A stretch of DNA of 64,000 nt from Micromonospora halophytica. GTDB taxonomy: Bacteria > Actinomycetota > Actinomycetes > Mycobacteriales > Micromonosporaceae. The notes beneath the pieces were generated by a model that saw only the letters and a list, made by a program, of their open reading frames with translations, searched no databases and was not told the origin of the DNA. Both the position numbers and the translations under genes were made by a program. Position 1 is the first letter of the stretch. Each line of letters starts with the position of its first letter. Shown here piece by piece: positions 32,584 through 40,783 of this stretch. The stretch spans positions 57,270 to 121,269 of the forward strand of contig NZ_FMDN01000019.1 of NCBI RefSeq assembly GCF_900090245.1. The letters run 5' to 3'.

Positions 32584-33221
32584 GCCCGTCCTCCCGTCGT
32601 CAACCGCTCGCGGACCCTGTCGGTCGCCTTCTCCTGCGTCGCGTCACGCCCGGACGGGTCGTGCCGGGTGTCGATCATCTGGCCGGTCTCGACCAGTGAC
32701 TTGATCCGCCGCAGCGCGTCCCGCAGCCCCAGGTCGGGTTCGTCCCCGCCGACCGGGCCGAGGACCCGGCGCAGCAGGCCGCCGGCCCGGTAGCGCAGCT
32801 CGGCCCGGATCTCGGTGCCGCGATCCTGCGGCGCGGACACCAGGTCGACGTGCCCCCGCTGCGGCACCGGCCCCTCGTCGACCCGCCAGCTCAGCCGGCC
32901 CGGCCCGTCGACGGTGATCTCGGCCCGCCACTCGGTGCCACCGCCGGCCGGGTCGCTCGCCACGCAGCGCCACCGGTTGTCGTCGAGTTGTTCCAGGGTG
33001 GCCCACTCGGCCAGGGCCCGGTCCAGCCGTTCCCGGTCCGTCCAGAAGCCGATGACGGCGTCCATCGGCCGGTCCACGGTGACACCGCGCCGCACCACGT
33101 ACCAGCCGCCCTGCCGGTCGGGCTGGTGGCGACGCCGTCTGCGGGCCACCGCCCGGCCGGCGCCGAGCGCGGTCACCGTGGTGGCGCCGAGCAGCGCCCA
33201 CCTCGTCGCGTTGCTGGTCAT
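32580..33221 (-). CDS. SRPBCC (cyclase/dehydrase-like) protein with N-terminal anchor
   Basis: 213 residues from ATG 33221. A short hydrophobic stretch (WALLGATTVTALGAGRAVAR) and an arginine cluster precede an SRPBCC domain: VRRGVTVDRPMDAVIGFWTD, WRCVASDPAGGGTEWRAEIT, then a C-terminal LRDALRRIKSLVETGQM typical of the polyketide cyclase-like COG5637 group. It is the first gene of an operon with the zinc dehydrogenase. The ligand is unknown; the N-terminus suggests membrane association. Confidence 0.8.
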   Translation of the reverse strand: MTSNATRWALLGATTVTALGAGRAVARRRRRHQPDRQGGWYVVRRGVTVDRPMDAVIGFWTDRERLDRALAEWATLEQLDDNRWRCVASDPAGGGTEWRAEITVDGPGRLSWRVDEGPVPQRGHVDLVSAPQDRGTEIRAELRYRAGGLLRRVLGPVGGDEPDLGLRDALRRIKSLVETGQMIDTRHDPSGRDATQEKATDRVRERLTTGGRA

Positions 33222-33411
33222 CACGTCTCCTCCACCCGGGTGCCCGGGATGGACACCCGTATCCCGGAGCGCTACCCGTCGACGGTCGCTCGAAACGGAC
33301 CGGTTTGACCGGTCCGACCGTGGGCATGCCCGCAGCACCAGAGTTTCGGGAGGCGACGGTGTCCTTGACGCGAGCGAGCACGGCCGGCACCTCCCTGCGC
33401 GGGGAGCCGTC

Positions 33412-34488
33412 GTGAGCGCCCCGGCCCGGGACGAACCGGCCACCGCGACGGGCCCCGGCGTCCGCACACCACGGCTGCCCGTCGAGTACGTCCTGCCGCT
33501 GCGCTGGTCCGACGACACCGGCCTGGCCGAGCTGACCGGTTACCTGCGGCGGCTGTCCCGCCTGGTGGACGTCACGGTGGTGGACGACTCCCCGCCGCAG
33601 GTCCACGACCGGCACGCCGCCGCCTGGCGCGGCATCGTCCGGCACCTGCCCGTCGACCCGGCGCTGCACGGGATCAACGGCAAGGTGCTCGGCGTGCTGA
33701 CCGGGGTCGCCGCGGCCCGGCACGAACATGTGGTGATCGCCGACGACGACGTCCGGTACGACGAGCCGGCGCTGCGCGCCGCGCACCGGCTGCTGGAGGC
33801 GTACGACCTGGTCCGCCCGCAGAACTACTTCGACCCGCTGCCCTGGCACGCCTGGTGGGACACCGGCCGGACGCTGCTCAACCGGGCGTTGGCCGCCGAC
33901 TGGTCGGGCACCCTGGCGGTGCGCCGGAGCACCTTCCGGGCGATGGGCGGCTACGACCCGGACGTGCTCTTCGAGAACCTGGAGCTGGTCCGCACCGTGC
34001 GGGCGTACGGCGGCACCGAGACCGCCCCGGCCTGGCTGTTCGTCCGCCGACTGCCGCCGGCCCCGGCGCACTTCCGGGGCCAGCGGGTCCGCCAGGCGTA
34101 CGACGACCTGGCCCAGCCCGTGCGGCTGCTGGCCGCGCTGGCGGTGCTCCCCGGCGTGGCGGTCGCGCTGGCCGCCCGACGGCCCGGCCTGCTGCTGACG
34201 GCTGCCGCGACGGCGGTGGCGGTGGCCGAGACGGGCCGACGCCGGGGTGGCGGGACGCGGGTCTTCCCCGCCCGCACCGCGCTGGCCGCGCCGGTCTGGC
34301 TGCTGGAGCGCGGTCTCTGCTCCTGGCTCGCTCTGGGCGGGCGGCTGCTGCGCGGCGGGGTCCGCTACGCCGGCCACCGGATCCGCCGCCCCGCTCACTC
34401 CACCAGGGTGCTGCGCCGCCGGCTCACCCCGGTCGAGCCCGGCGACCTCGTGGCCTGGGTGGGCACGGACCTGGTGACCCGCGCCTGA
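33412..34488 (+). CDS. Family 2-like glycosyltransferase with C-terminal membrane segments
   Basis: 358 residues from GTG 33412 after GGGGAG. The GT-A signs are DVTVVDDSPP (about 63), HVVIADDDVRYDEPALRAAH (DDD metal site, about 110) and an acceptor-side segment GGYDPDVLFENLELVRTVRA. Hydrophobic helices follow around VRLLAALAVLPGVAVALAA and LLLTAAATAVAVAE. It probably transfers a sugar on the cytoplasmic face of the membrane; donor and acceptor are unknown. It is divergent from the SRPBCC gene. Confidence 0.82.
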   Translation: MSAPARDEPATATGPGVRTPRLPVEYVLPLRWSDDTGLAELTGYLRRLSRLVDVTVVDDSPPQVHDRHAAAWRGIVRHLPVDPALHGINGKVLGVLTGVAAARHEHVVIADDDVRYDEPALRAAHRLLEAYDLVRPQNYFDPLPWHAWWDTGRTLLNRALAADWSGTLAVRRSTFRAMGGYDPDVLFENLELVRTVRAYGGTETAPAWLFVRRLPPAPAHFRGQRVRQAYDDLAQPVRLLAALAVLPGVAVALAARRPGLLLTAAATAVAVAETGRRRGGGTRVFPARTALAAPVWLLERGLCSWLALGGRLLRGGVRYAGHRIRRPAHSTRVLRRRLTPVEPGDLVAWVGTDLVTRA

Positions 34489-34504
34489 CCCCGCACACGC
34501 GAAA

Positions 34505-34547
34505 GCTCGCGGCCACGCCCCGGCGGACGCCGGGAGTGGCCGCGAGC
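34505..34547. terminator. Hairpin between convergent glycosyltransferase and DUF3618 genes
   Basis: GCTCGCGGCCAC (34505-34516) pairs perfectly with GTGGCCGCGAGC (34536-34547), and an inner CCCGGC/GCCGGG extends the stem. It lies between two converging stops. Confidence 0.75.
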
Positions 34548-34563
34548 GGTGCGGTGGGGTCCT

Positions 34564-35214
34564 TCAGTACCGGACCTGTTCGCGGGACTGCTGCGCCTGG
34601 TCCTTGACGTCGTACGCGGCCGACTTCGTGTCGTCCTTGACGTTCTGCACGGCGCTCTGGGCGGTGGAGCGCACCGACTCGGTGGCGTGCTGCGCCGGCT
34701 CGCGCAGTTCCTCCTTCAGCTCGGTGGCGACCTCGCCCAGCTTCTCCTTGACCACGCCGCTGTGCTCGGTGGCCTTCTCCTTGGCCTGGACGGCCAGCTC
34801 CTGCTCGCGGCGGGTCGCCGGGACCAGCGAGGAGACCAGCATGCCGACGCCGAACGCGATCAGGCCGGCGGCCAGCGGGTTGCCCTCGGACTTCTGCCGG
34901 ATCACCTGCGGCGTCCGGTGAGCGGCGTCACCGACGGTGGCGGCCGCCGAGTGCGCCTTGCCGCTCACCGTGGAGGCCGCCGAGGAGGCCTGGCCCCCCA
35001 CCGAGTGGGCGGCGTGGCTGGTGCTGTGGCCGAGGTCGGAAGCGCTTCCCATCACCTTGTCCTTAACGTTGTGCAGGGCGCTGCGCACCCGCTGCTTGCG
35101 GTCGTCGACGATGCGGCCGGGGCTCACCTTGTACGCCAGAGCGTCCACGTCGGAGCTGAGGTTGTTGCGGGTGACCTCGATCTCCTGGCGGATCTGGGCG
35201 GGATCGGTGCTCAT
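34564..35214 (-). CDS. DUF3618 membrane-associated protein
   Basis: 216 residues from ATG 35214. The N-terminal DUF3618 motif is DPAQIRQEIEVTRNNLSSDV with DALAYKVSP. A long alanine/serine/histidine-rich amphipathic region and one hydrophobic helix (LAAGLIAFGVGMLVSSLVPA) follow, then a lysine/glutamate-rich late-embryogenesis-like tail (EKATEHSGVVKEKLGEVATE). It is the last gene of a three-gene operon linked by an ATGA overlap. Such operons are associated with envelope stress in actinobacteria; the molecular role is unknown. Confidence 0.85.
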   Translation of the reverse strand: MSTDPAQIRQEIEVTRNNLSSDVDALAYKVSPGRIVDDRKQRVRSALHNVKDKVMGSASDLGHSTSHAAHSVGGQASSAASTVSGKAHSAAATVGDAAHRTPQVIRQKSEGNPLAAGLIAFGVGMLVSSLVPATRREQELAVQAKEKATEHSGVVKEKLGEVATELKEELREPAQHATESVRSTAQSAVQNVKDDTKSAAYDVKDQAQQSREQVRY

Positions 35215-35672
35215 CGGGTGACTCCCTCCCGGTGGGGCTTGAGCGCGTCGGGGATGCGCTGCACGCTCTCGTTGGTCTGCTTGAGGCCGCGAATGCGCTC
35301 CGCGTTCTTCTTGGCCTTCGAGTAGAGGACCGCGGCGACCACGGCCCAGATGACGGCCACGATCAGCGCCGCCAGGCCCGAGTCCATGACGTTGTCCAGG
35401 AACTGCCACACGGCGACGGAGACGAACAGCGCCACCATGTAGCCGCCGAAGCCGGCGCCGCCGTACAGCCCGGCGGCCCTGCCCGCCTTCTTGCCCTCCT
35501 GGCGGATCTCGGCCTTGGCCAGCTCCACCTCCTGGCGCATCAGGGTGGACAGGTCGGTGGTGACCGACCGCATCAGCTCACCGATGGAGCTGCCCCTGAC
35601 CTCGTCCGCGGTGTGCGAGGCACCCGCGGGGTGGTGTCCGGAGTTCACGCCGGACTGCGTCGACATGCTCAT
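35211..35672 (-). CDS. Phage-holin-superfamily/DUF1469-like (YqjE) membrane protein
   Basis: 153 residues. A cytoplasmic helix (SIGELMRSVTTDLSTLMRQE, VELAKAEIRQEGKKAG) precedes two transmembrane helices separated by a short turn (GGYMVALFVSVAVWQFLDNV, ALIVAVIWAVVAAVLYSKA). This is the actinobacterial holin-superfamily III/YqjE layout. It is a chromosomal stress-operon component rather than a lytic holin. Its stop overlaps the start of the DUF3618 gene, with which such proteins usually occur. Confidence 0.85.
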   Translation of the reverse strand: MSMSTQSGVNSGHHPAGASHTADEVRGSSIGELMRSVTTDLSTLMRQEVELAKAEIRQEGKKAGRAAGLYGGAGFGGYMVALFVSVAVWQFLDNVMDSGLAALIVAVIWAVVAAVLYSKAKKNAERIRGLKQTNESVQRIPDALKPHREGVTR

Positions 35673-35703
35673 GCCGTCGCCTCCCTTCGGATGTCTCGGT
35701 CCC

Positions 35704-36513
35704 TCACGGGCGGGTGGTGCCGCTGGACGGCACGCCCGGCAGCGGGTCGGTCCGGGTCACCGGCGGCAACGGCTGGCCAACCCCGCCGGCCGGGTCGGCG
35801 TAGCTGGTGGTGGTGCCACGGTCCGGGTAGGCCGAGTAACCGGGGTCGGGCTCGGCGTAGGTGCCCGGGGTCGGGTCGAGGTAGCCGCCCGGCGGGGTCG
35901 CGTCCGGCACCGCGCGCGGCGCGGGGGGCGTCGGGATCACCGCGGTGCGGTCCGGGTCGTGGCCGTTGGTCGAGCCGTACCGGCCGTGGCTGCCGGTCGA
36001 GTCGTCGGAGGCCGAGGTGAGGCCCTTGGTGAGCCGGCCGGCGACCACGCCGAGCAGGGCTGCGCCGACCAGGAAGGTGCCGGGGTTGCGACGGGCGTAG
36101 GTCTTCACCTCGTTGAGCAGGTCGCCCGGCTCACGCGCCTCGAGCCAGCCGGCCACACCGTGCACCCGGTCGGCGGCCTGGTGGGCGAGCTCGGTGACCG
36201 GGCCGGCCTGTCCGCCGTTCTGGGCCATCGAGCGCATCTCCTCGGCCAGCGAGCGGAGCCCGCCGGCGGCCCGGCGCTGCTGGTCGCCGGCCTGGCTGGC
36301 GACCTGGGTACGGGCCTCACCGTAGAGGTTGCGGGCTTGGCGCTGCGCCTGGCCGACCACTTCCCTGCTCTGCTGCTTGGCGGTCTGCGCGACCGCGCCA
36401 CCCGCGTTGGCGGCCTCGGAGCCGACCTGACGGGCCTGGTCCCGGACGCCACCGCCGTTGTTGCTGTGCTCGTGCCCGTACATGGAGGACGTGGGCGAGA
36501 GATCGTAAGTCAT
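35704..36513 (-). CDS. Low-complexity membrane-linked protein heading the DUF3618 operon
   Basis: 269 residues from ATG 36513 (MTYDLSPTSSMYGHEHS), with GGAAGGG upstream. A long amphipathic, glutamine/alanine-rich stretch (VRDQARQVGSEAANAGGAVA, AQRQARNLYGEARTQVASQA) precedes one hydrophobic helix (GTFLVGAALLGVVAGRL) and a proline/tyrosine-rich disordered tail. It is the first gene of the operon with the YqjE-like and DUF3618 proteins. The function is unknown; a membrane-surface or scaffolding role would fit. Confidence 0.7.
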   Translation of the reverse strand: MTYDLSPTSSMYGHEHSNNGGGVRDQARQVGSEAANAGGAVAQTAKQQSREVVGQAQRQARNLYGEARTQVASQAGDQQRRAAGGLRSLAEEMRSMAQNGGQAGPVTELAHQAADRVHGVAGWLEAREPGDLLNEVKTYARRNPGTFLVGAALLGVVAGRLTKGLTSASDDSTGSHGRYGSTNGHDPDRTAVIPTPPAPRAVPDATPPGGYLDPTPGTYAEPDPGYSAYPDRGTTTSYADPAGGVGQPLPPVTRTDPLPGVPSSGTTRP

Positions 36514-36714
36514 GGTTACCCTTCCGCTCGGACGTTTCGTCGCGGTTGTGCGCTGGGGGATCTCGCCGACCGTCACGTCGGCGCGACTCTTGACCTACCC
36601 CCGGTCGTCTGGTCCATGCCTGATTCGCCATTTCTCCACTGCGGGCGGTCAGTCGGTCACAGAATGTGAGGAGTGTCCGGCTACCGTCGGCAGCGCTCAC
36701 GGAGGTGACTAGCG

Positions 36715-37197
36715 ATGGCACGTGACGTGCGCGGGCGCGCCCCGGCCGGCCCGAAGCCCCGGCTCCAGACAGCCGCCACCGCGGTGGCCGCGATCTTCGT
36801 CCTGATCGGCGTGCTCGGCTTCGTCCCGGGCGTCACCACCGGGTACGGGGACATGACGTTCGCCGGGCATCACTCCGGCGCGAAACTGCTCGGCCTGTTC
36901 CAGGTGTCGATCCTGCACAACCTGCTGCATCTGCTGTTCGGCCTGGCCGGGCTGGCGATGGCCCGTACCGTCGCCGGGGCCCGGCTCTTCCTGGCCGGCG
37001 GCGGCGCGGTCTACCTGGCCCTCTGGCTGTACGGCTTCGGCATCGACCGGGAGAGCGCGGCAAACTTCATCCCGGTGAACGACGCCGACAACTGGCTGCA
37101 CCTGGTGCTCGGCTTCGGCATGCTCGCCCTCGGCCTGCTGGTGTCCAACGGCGCGGGCACCGGCGGCCGGCTCGACACCCCGATCGACCGTCCCTGA
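36715..37197 (+). CDS. DUF4383 membrane protein
   Basis: 160 residues with four predicted helices: TAATAVAAIFVLIGVLGFVP, VSILHNLLHLLFGLAGLAMA, ARLFLAGGGAVYLALWLYGF and WLHLVLGFGMLALGLLV. The HNxxHLLFG and NWLHL-GFGM motifs identify DUF4383. The start ATG 36715 follows GGAGGTGAC. It is divergent from the DUF3618 operon, with about 200 bp between them. The role is unknown. Confidence 0.9.
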   Translation: MARDVRGRAPAGPKPRLQTAATAVAAIFVLIGVLGFVPGVTTGYGDMTFAGHHSGAKLLGLFQVSILHNLLHLLFGLAGLAMARTVAGARLFLAGGGAVYLALWLYGFGIDRESAANFIPVNDADNWLHLVLGFGMLALGLLVSNGAGTGGRLDTPIDRP

Positions 37198-37329
37198 GCC
37201 ACCGGTCGCCCCGCCGGTCCCGCTGGGCATCGTCCTTCACCGGCACGCCTCGCCGGAGTCCAAGCCGGTCACCGCCGCGCACGCGCAGACCGGCGCCTGA
37301 GCCGGCCGGCCGGGCCACCGTCCCGTCGC

Positions 37330-37779
37330 TCAGGCGGCGACCGGCAGACGCTTGGCGAAGCAGACGCTGTACGGGTTGTCGACGTACTCGCCGTAGACCG
37401 GGATGGGCTCGTACCCGCAGGAGGTGTAGAGCCCGATCGCCGCCGGCAGGTAGACGCCGGTCTCCAGGCAGACCACCGAGTGCCCCTGCTGGAAGGCCAG
37501 CTCCTCCAGCGCGGTCAGCAGCTGCCGGGCGATCCCCCGCCCCCGGTACGCCGGCCGGACGTACATCCGCTTCAGTTCGCCGGTGGTGGCGTCCAGGGCC
37601 TGGACGCCACCGCAGGCCACCGCCCGGCCGTCGACCACCACCGCCAGGTAGCGGATGTCGTCGTGGGTGACGGTGACCTGTCCGTCCAGCCCTCCGTCTG
37701 CCTCACGCAGCTCCCGCTGCTGGGCGACGACGAGGGTGTCGATCTCGGGATCGGTGGCGGGACGGGACTCGATCAACAT
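37330..37779 (-). CDS. GNAT family N-acetyltransferase
   Basis: 149 residues from ATG 37779. The acetyl-CoA site is LKRMYVRPAYRGRGIARQLL (R/QxxGxG/A) near residues 85-100, with downstream VVCLETGVYLPAAIGLYTSC and GYEPIPVYGEY. This sequence pattern is the common GNAT group acting on small amines or amino acids; the substrate is unknown. It lies just downstream of obgE on the same strand. Confidence 0.9.
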   Translation of the reverse strand: MLIESRPATDPEIDTLVVAQQRELREADGGLDGQVTVTHDDIRYLAVVVDGRAVACGGVQALDATTGELKRMYVRPAYRGRGIARQLLTALEELAFQQGHSVVCLETGVYLPAAIGLYTSCGYEPIPVYGEYVDNPYSVCFAKRLPVAA

Positions 37780-37849
37780 CCGCTCACGGTATGCCGCGTC
37801 CGTTTCGCGGAGGTTTCCGGCGGGCGACCCGAACGCGACCGGGACCGGG

Positions 37850-39313
37850 CTACTCCCGGTCGTCGTCGGCGTCCGTCTCGGCCACCGGTGCGGCCTCCAC
37901 CTCGTCCTCGGGACGCTGCCGTCGCGCCTTGCGGGCGGCCAGCCGCTCCGCCGCCGACGCCCGGGTCGACTTCTCCTCCAGCCGGACGTCGGTGCCCCGG
38001 TTGCCCGGGACGAAGTCGACGCCGGCGTAGAGGGTGGGCTGCCAGTCGAACTCGCGCTCCCCGATGCGCACCAGGTCGCCCGGGTTGGCGCCGGCCTTGG
38101 CCAGTTTCTCCTCCACGCCGAGGCGGGCGAGCCGGTCGGCCAGGAAGCCGACGGCCTCGTCGTTGTCGAAGTTGGTCTGCCGCACCCAGCGCTCCGGCCG
38201 CACACCCCGCACGGTGAACGAGCCGTCCGGCTCCGCCTCGATGGTGAAGCCCTGGTCGTCGACCGCCTTCGGGCGGATCACGATCCGGGTCGGCTCGGCC
38301 GGCGGCGCGGCGGCCCGGGACTGCTCGACCAGCTCGGCCATCGCGTACGTGAGCTCCTTGAGCCCTTCCCGGGTGGCCGTCGAGACCTCGAAGACGCGGA
38401 AACCACGCGCCTGCAGGTCGGGCCGGACGATCTCCGCGAGGTCGCGCCCGTCCGGTACGTCGATCTTGTTGAGCGCGACGAGGCGGGGCCGGTCGGCGAG
38501 CCCGCCGTACTCGGCCAGCTCGGCCTCGATGGTGTCGATGTCGGCCAGCGGGTCGCGGCCGGGCTCCAGCGTCGCGGTGTCGACCACGTGCACCAGCACG
38601 GCGCAGCGCTCGACGTGGCGGAGGAACTCCAGGCCAAGGCCCTTGCCGGTCGCCGCGCCCGGGATCAGCCCCGGCACGTCGGCGACGGTGAAGGTGTGGT
38701 TGTCCACCCGCACCACGCCCAGGTTGGGCACCAGGGTGGTGAAGGGGTAGTCGGCGATCTTCGGCTTGGCCGCCGAGATCACCGAGATCAGCGAGGACTT
38801 GCCGGCGGACGGGAAGCCGACCAGGCCGACGTCGGCGACGCTCTTGAGCTCCAGCACCACGTCCAGCCGGTCGCCGGGCTCGCCCAGCTCCGCGAAGCCG
38901 GGGGCCTTGCGCCGGGCGTTGGCCAGCGAGGCGTTGCCCCGGCCACCGCGCCCGCCACGGGCCGCCTCGAAGGTGGTGCCCACGCCGACCAGGTCGGCCA
39001 GGACCGTGCCGTCGAGGGTCTGCACGACGGTGCCGTTCGGGACCTTGATCACCAGGTCGCGGCCGTTGGCCCCGTCCCGGTTCGAGCCGGCCCCACCCTT
39101 GCCGTTGTCGGCCTTGAGGTGCGGACGGAAGTGGAAGTCGAGCAGCGTGGTGACCTGCGGGTCGACCACCAGCGAGACGCTGCCGCCGTGCCCGCCGTCG
39201 CCGCCGTCCGGTCCGCCGAAGGGCTTGAACTTCTCCCGGTGGATGGAGACACAGCCGTGCCCGCCGTCGCCGGCCTGCATGTGCAGGACGACCCGGTCAA
39301 CGAACGTCGTCAC
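37850..39313 (-). CDS. obgE: GTPase ObgE/CgtA
   Basis: 487 residues. The glycine-rich Obg fold is at the N-terminus (MTTFVDRVVLHMQAGDGGHG). The GTPase domain has the P-loop GFPSAGKSSLIS near residue 165, switch segment VADVPGLIPGA, and NKID further on. A C-terminal OCT domain ends in a variable acidic tail (EAAPVAETDADDD). Obg GTPases act in 50S assembly and stress control. It is preceded by rplU and rpmA in the universal order. Confidence 0.97.
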   Translation of the reverse strand: MTTFVDRVVLHMQAGDGGHGCVSIHREKFKPFGGPDGGDGGHGGSVSLVVDPQVTTLLDFHFRPHLKADNGKGGAGSNRDGANGRDLVIKVPNGTVVQTLDGTVLADLVGVGTTFEAARGGRGGRGNASLANARRKAPGFAELGEPGDRLDVVLELKSVADVGLVGFPSAGKSSLISVISAAKPKIADYPFTTLVPNLGVVRVDNHTFTVADVPGLIPGAATGKGLGLEFLRHVERCAVLVHVVDTATLEPGRDPLADIDTIEAELAEYGGLADRPRLVALNKIDVPDGRDLAEIVRPDLQARGFRVFEVSTATREGLKELTYAMAELVEQSRAAAPPAEPTRIVIRPKAVDDQGFTIEAEPDGSFTVRGVRPERWVRQTNFDNDEAVGFLADRLARLGVEEKLAKAGANPGDLVRIGEREFDWQPTLYAGVDFVPGNRGTDVRLEEKSTRASAAERLAARKARRQRPEDEVEAAPVAETDADDDRE

Positions 39314-39403
39314 GACGCCAATCCTTCCAGCGAGGTTCGTCCCCGCACGCGAAAATGCGAAGCGGGCCGGGACCCGAGGTCCGCGGCCCGCAACGCGGTG
39401 AAA

Positions 39404-39658
39404 CTACTGCTGCGGCACGATGCTGACGGTCTTGCGACCACGCTTGGTGCCGAACTGGACCGCACCGGCGGCCAGCGCGAAGAGCGTGTCGTCGCCACCG
39501 CGGCCGACCAGGTCACCGGGGTGGAACTTGGTGCCACGCTGACGGATGAGGATCTCACCCGCGCTGACGACCTGACCACCGAAGCGCTTCACGCCGAGTC
39601 GCTGGGCCGCGGAGTCACGGCCGTTACGCGAGCTGGACGCACCCTTTTTGTGAGCCAT
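39404..39658 (-). CDS. rpmA: 50S ribosomal protein L27
   Basis: 84 residues beginning MAHKKGASSSRNGRDSAAQR, with the conserved GGQVVSAGEILIRQRGTKFH and VGRGGDDTLFAL. L27 sits near the peptidyl-transferase centre. It lies 11 bp after rplU and 90 bp before obgE in one transcription unit. Confidence 0.98.
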   Translation of the reverse strand: MAHKKGASSSRNGRDSAAQRLGVKRFGGQVVSAGEILIRQRGTKFHPGDLVGRGGDDTLFALAAGAVQFGTKRGRKTVSIVPQQ

Positions 39659-39669
39659 TGGAGGACGAC

Positions 39670-39984
39670 CTACTTCCCGCTGGAGATGCCGGTCACCTTG
39701 ACCTGGGTCAGCGGCTGGCGGTGACCCTGGCGCTTGTGGTAGCCGGTCTTGTTCTTGAACTTGTGGATCCGGATCTTCGGGCCCTTGGTGTGCGCGGCGA
39801 TCTCGCCGGACACCGCGACCTTGGCAAGCTTCGCCGCGTCGGTCACCAGGTCGTCACCGTCGACGAGGAGCACCGCGGTGAGCTTCACCGCGTCGCCGGG
39901 GGCACCGACGAGCTTCTCGACCTCGATCACGTCGCCCTCGGCGACCTTGTACTGCTTGCCGCCGGTCTTGACGATCGCGTACAT
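39670..39984 (-). CDS. rplU: 50S ribosomal protein L21
   Basis: 104 residues starting MYAIVKTGGKQYKVAEGDVI and containing KIRIHKFKNKTGYHKRQGHR. The length and sequence are standard for L21, which binds 23S rRNA. It is the first gene of rplU-rpmA-obgE and is preceded by a hairpin leader and a promoter-like pair. Confidence 0.98.
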   Translation of the reverse strand: MYAIVKTGGKQYKVAEGDVIEVEKLVGAPGDAVKLTAVLLVDGDDLVTDAAKLAKVAVSGEIAAHTKGPKIRIHKFKNKTGYHKRQGHRQPLTQVKVTGISSGK

Positions 39985-40104
39985 CGGAGGCGGACTCCCT
40001 GTCGTTGAGGCTGCTAGCGTCTTTACCCACCGTTACCGGTCGGTCGTTCCCACGGCGACTCGCCGGGTAGCAGTGACACCGGCGGCGCGGGCACGCGGGA
40101 ACTC

Positions 40105-40159
40105 GGCACACCAAAGTGTGCCGCAGGAAAGAGTACGCCATGGACCGGCCGACACCCAA
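40105..40159 (-). promoter_or_regulatory. rplU promoter and leader hairpin
   Basis: On the minus strand, TTGGGT (40154-40159) and TACTCT (40130-40135) are 18 bp apart, a good housekeeping promoter. The transcript would begin with a perfect stem GGCACAC-CAAA-GTGTGCC (40105-40122), about 120 nt before the rplU start. The hairpin could mediate autoregulation by L21. Confidence 0.55.
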
Positions 40160-40173
40160 ACCGGCCCCGCCGG

Positions 40174-40665
40174 TCAGCGGCCGCAGAGCTGGTCGAGACG
40201 CTGCTGGAGGCGGTCCAGCTCGGTCTCGTCGATCGACTCGACGTCGGTGCCGAGTGTGCCCACCTCGGTCGCGAGATCGTTGAGCAGGGTCTTCAGCTGC
40301 GGGTCGGTGGCCTTGGCGGACTGCTGCCGCAGCGCCGTCCGCCAGGTGGTCAGCGCCGACTCCGCCCGCTTCCGGGCAGTTTCCGCCCCGGTGCTGTCGT
40401 TCGCGCCGACCGCCGCGATCATCTTGCCCAACTCCTCGACGTACGTCCGCACGGCCGTCGAGGAGGCCGCCTCGGCCTCGGCGCAGACCTGCGGGCCGTT
40501 GCCGCCCGCCGGCGCGACGCTGACCGGGGCGGACGGCAGGACGGTCGGGGCGGTGGACGGACCGACCGGGCTGGCCGGGGCGGCCTCGTCGGCCCGGTCG
40601 CCGGAGCAGCCGGAGCCGGTCAGCAGGACGGTGGTCACCACGGTGGCGGCGAGCAGGCGGCGCAT
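40174..40665 (-). CDS. Putative lipoprotein (163 aa)
   Basis: The signal peptide MRRLLAATVVTTVLLTGSGC ends in a lipobox (LTGSGC), so it is probably lipid-anchored on the outside of the membrane. A serine/proline-rich linker precedes a helical domain with VCAEAEAASSTAVRTYVEEL and LQQRLDQLCGR, whose two cysteines may form a disulfide. The family is unknown but common next to rne in Micromonospora. It could be co-transcribed with rne or stand alone; the rne terminator lies between them. Confidence 0.8.
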   Translation of the reverse strand: MRRLLAATVVTTVLLTGSGCSGDRADEAAPASPVGPSTAPTVLPSAPVSVAPAGGNGPQVCAEAEAASSTAVRTYVEELGKMIAAVGANDSTGAETARKRAESALTTWRTALRQQSAKATDPQLKTLLNDLATEVGTLGTDVESIDETELDRLQQRLDQLCGR

Positions 40666-40717
40666 TGTCTTCTCCTAGCCGGGGTGACCGATCGTAGAGC
40701 CGGGCCGGCCGGACACG

Positions 40718-40762
40718 ACAGGGCCCCTCCCGCCGGCGCCGTGGCCGGGGAAGGGGCCCTGT
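40718..40762 (-). terminator. Terminator after rne
   Basis: ACAGGGCCCCT (40718-40728) pairs perfectly with AGGGGCCCTGT (40752-40762), with further inner pairing. It lies 22 bp beyond the rne stop. Confidence 0.8.
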
Positions 40763-40783
40763 CGGACGTCGTCCGTCAGCCGG

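Noticed and set aside
35211..35672. Holin-like gene as part of a second prophage
   Set aside because: It lies in a conserved chromosomal operon with DUF3618 and a low-complexity protein; no phage genes surround it.
37198..37329. Possible gene remnant between the DUF4383 and GNAT genes
   Set aside because: A short open stretch ends in TGA but has no start, ribosome site or recognisable similarity.
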